From positions 992,001-1,056,000 of the forward strand of contig NZ_AP019827.1 of the NCBI RefSeq assembly GCF_008327825.1: a stretch of 64,000 nucleotides of DNA, written 5' to 3'. Under the pieces are notes generated by a model. That model did no database searches. It worked only from the letters and a program-made list of their open reading frames with translations, and was not told where the DNA came from. Made by a program: the position numbers and the translations under genes. The DNA is from Leptotrichia shahii. GTDB taxonomy: Bacteria > Fusobacteriota > Fusobacteriia > Fusobacteriales > Leptotrichiaceae. Shown here one piece after another: positions 63,865 to 64,000 of this stretch. Numbering within the stretch: position 1 is the stretch's first letter; every line of letters starts with the position of its first letter.

Positions 63865-64000
63865 ATGGTTAAAAGAACTGAATACTTGGAAAAATTGAAA
63901 AAAATAAAAGATATGCAGATAATAAAGGTTATCACAGGCGTTAGGAGGTGCGGGAAATCTACATTGCTATCTCAATTTAAAAATTTTTTAATAGAATCTG
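63865..64000 (+). CDS. AAA+ ATPase of the DUF4143 type, N-terminal part only
   Basis: AGGTGA precedes an ATG that opens VKRTEYLEKLKKIKDMQIIK and then VITGVRRCGKSTLLSQFK, the Walker A of the AAA_14/DUF4143 ATPases. Members have mixed or unknown roles. The gene runs off the window. Confidence 0.75.
   Translation, partial: MVKRTEYLEKLKKIKDMQIIKVITGVRRCGKSTLLSQFKNFLIES

Overview
The window is AT-rich and reads as a chromosome segment of a Leptotrichia-like member of the Fusobacteriota. This assignment is inferred from base composition, protein style and the mix of housekeeping genes; no rRNA is present to confirm it. Most genes are on the + strand.

Region 1 (1-21,800) is mainly core metabolism and gene expression. 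It holds an ACT-domain gene end, a membrane protein, homoserine kinase, a free-standing 8-repeat CRISPR array, the rimP-nusA-ylxR/L7Ae-infB-rbfA operon, recJ, then tig, clpP, clpX and lon, and on the minus strand a decayed gene, a membrane protein and metH. infB is split by a frameshift and carries a 189-bp tandem repeat in its linker.

Region 2 (21,740-28,940) is a class Ib ribonucleotide reductase operon (redoxin, nrdI, nrdE, nrdF) behind two NrdR boxes. A defence-type insert, a broken abiH plus an intact-looking fic gene, sits between nrdE and nrdF.

Region 3 (28,990-46,370) is a type III-A CRISPR-Cas locus in three + strand operons. The first has two CARF-HEPN (Csx1/Csx2 type) ribonucleases and an unrecognised CARF-like protein, with csx20 following. 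The second is cas1-cas2-cas4. The third is cas10-csm2-csm3-csm4-csm5-cas6-cas6b. Each operon is preceded by a copy of one cassette: a CRISPR leader, a remnant repeat or mini-array, usually a terminator, and a shared promoter-like element (TTGACT-N17-hexamer). The 8-repeat array near position 2,400 has the same leader, so its crRNAs are probably processed and used by this machinery in trans. csm4 and cas6b are frameshifted as sequenced.

Between the CARF gene and csx20, on the minus strand, lies an array of five tiny ORFs (13-24 codons). Each has a strong AGGAGG ribosome site, and three are related hydrophobic peptides beginning MNPII. Three promoters in the array share identical geometry: TTCGTAA, 13 nt, TTCGTAA (TTTGTAA once), 11 nt, TATAAT. 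This looks like a regulated family of membrane-active or signalling peptides and is my best candidate for an undescribed system.

Region 4 (46,430-64,000) has yaaA, a Septu-like HNH nuclease plus ATPase pair (the HNH gene carries a 382-bp internal duplication and a frameshift), a zur-znuA-znuC-znuB zinc uptake operon, an MDR oxidoreductase divergent from a frameshifted marR with three palindromic operators between them, an OpuC-type transporter, a secreted repeat protein, ylmH, hisZ-hisG-hisD and the start of an AAA ATPase. Several genes carry single-base indels in A or T runs. These may be real or may be assembly errors, and that question decides whether infB, csm4, cas6b, marR, abiH and the HNH gene are intact.
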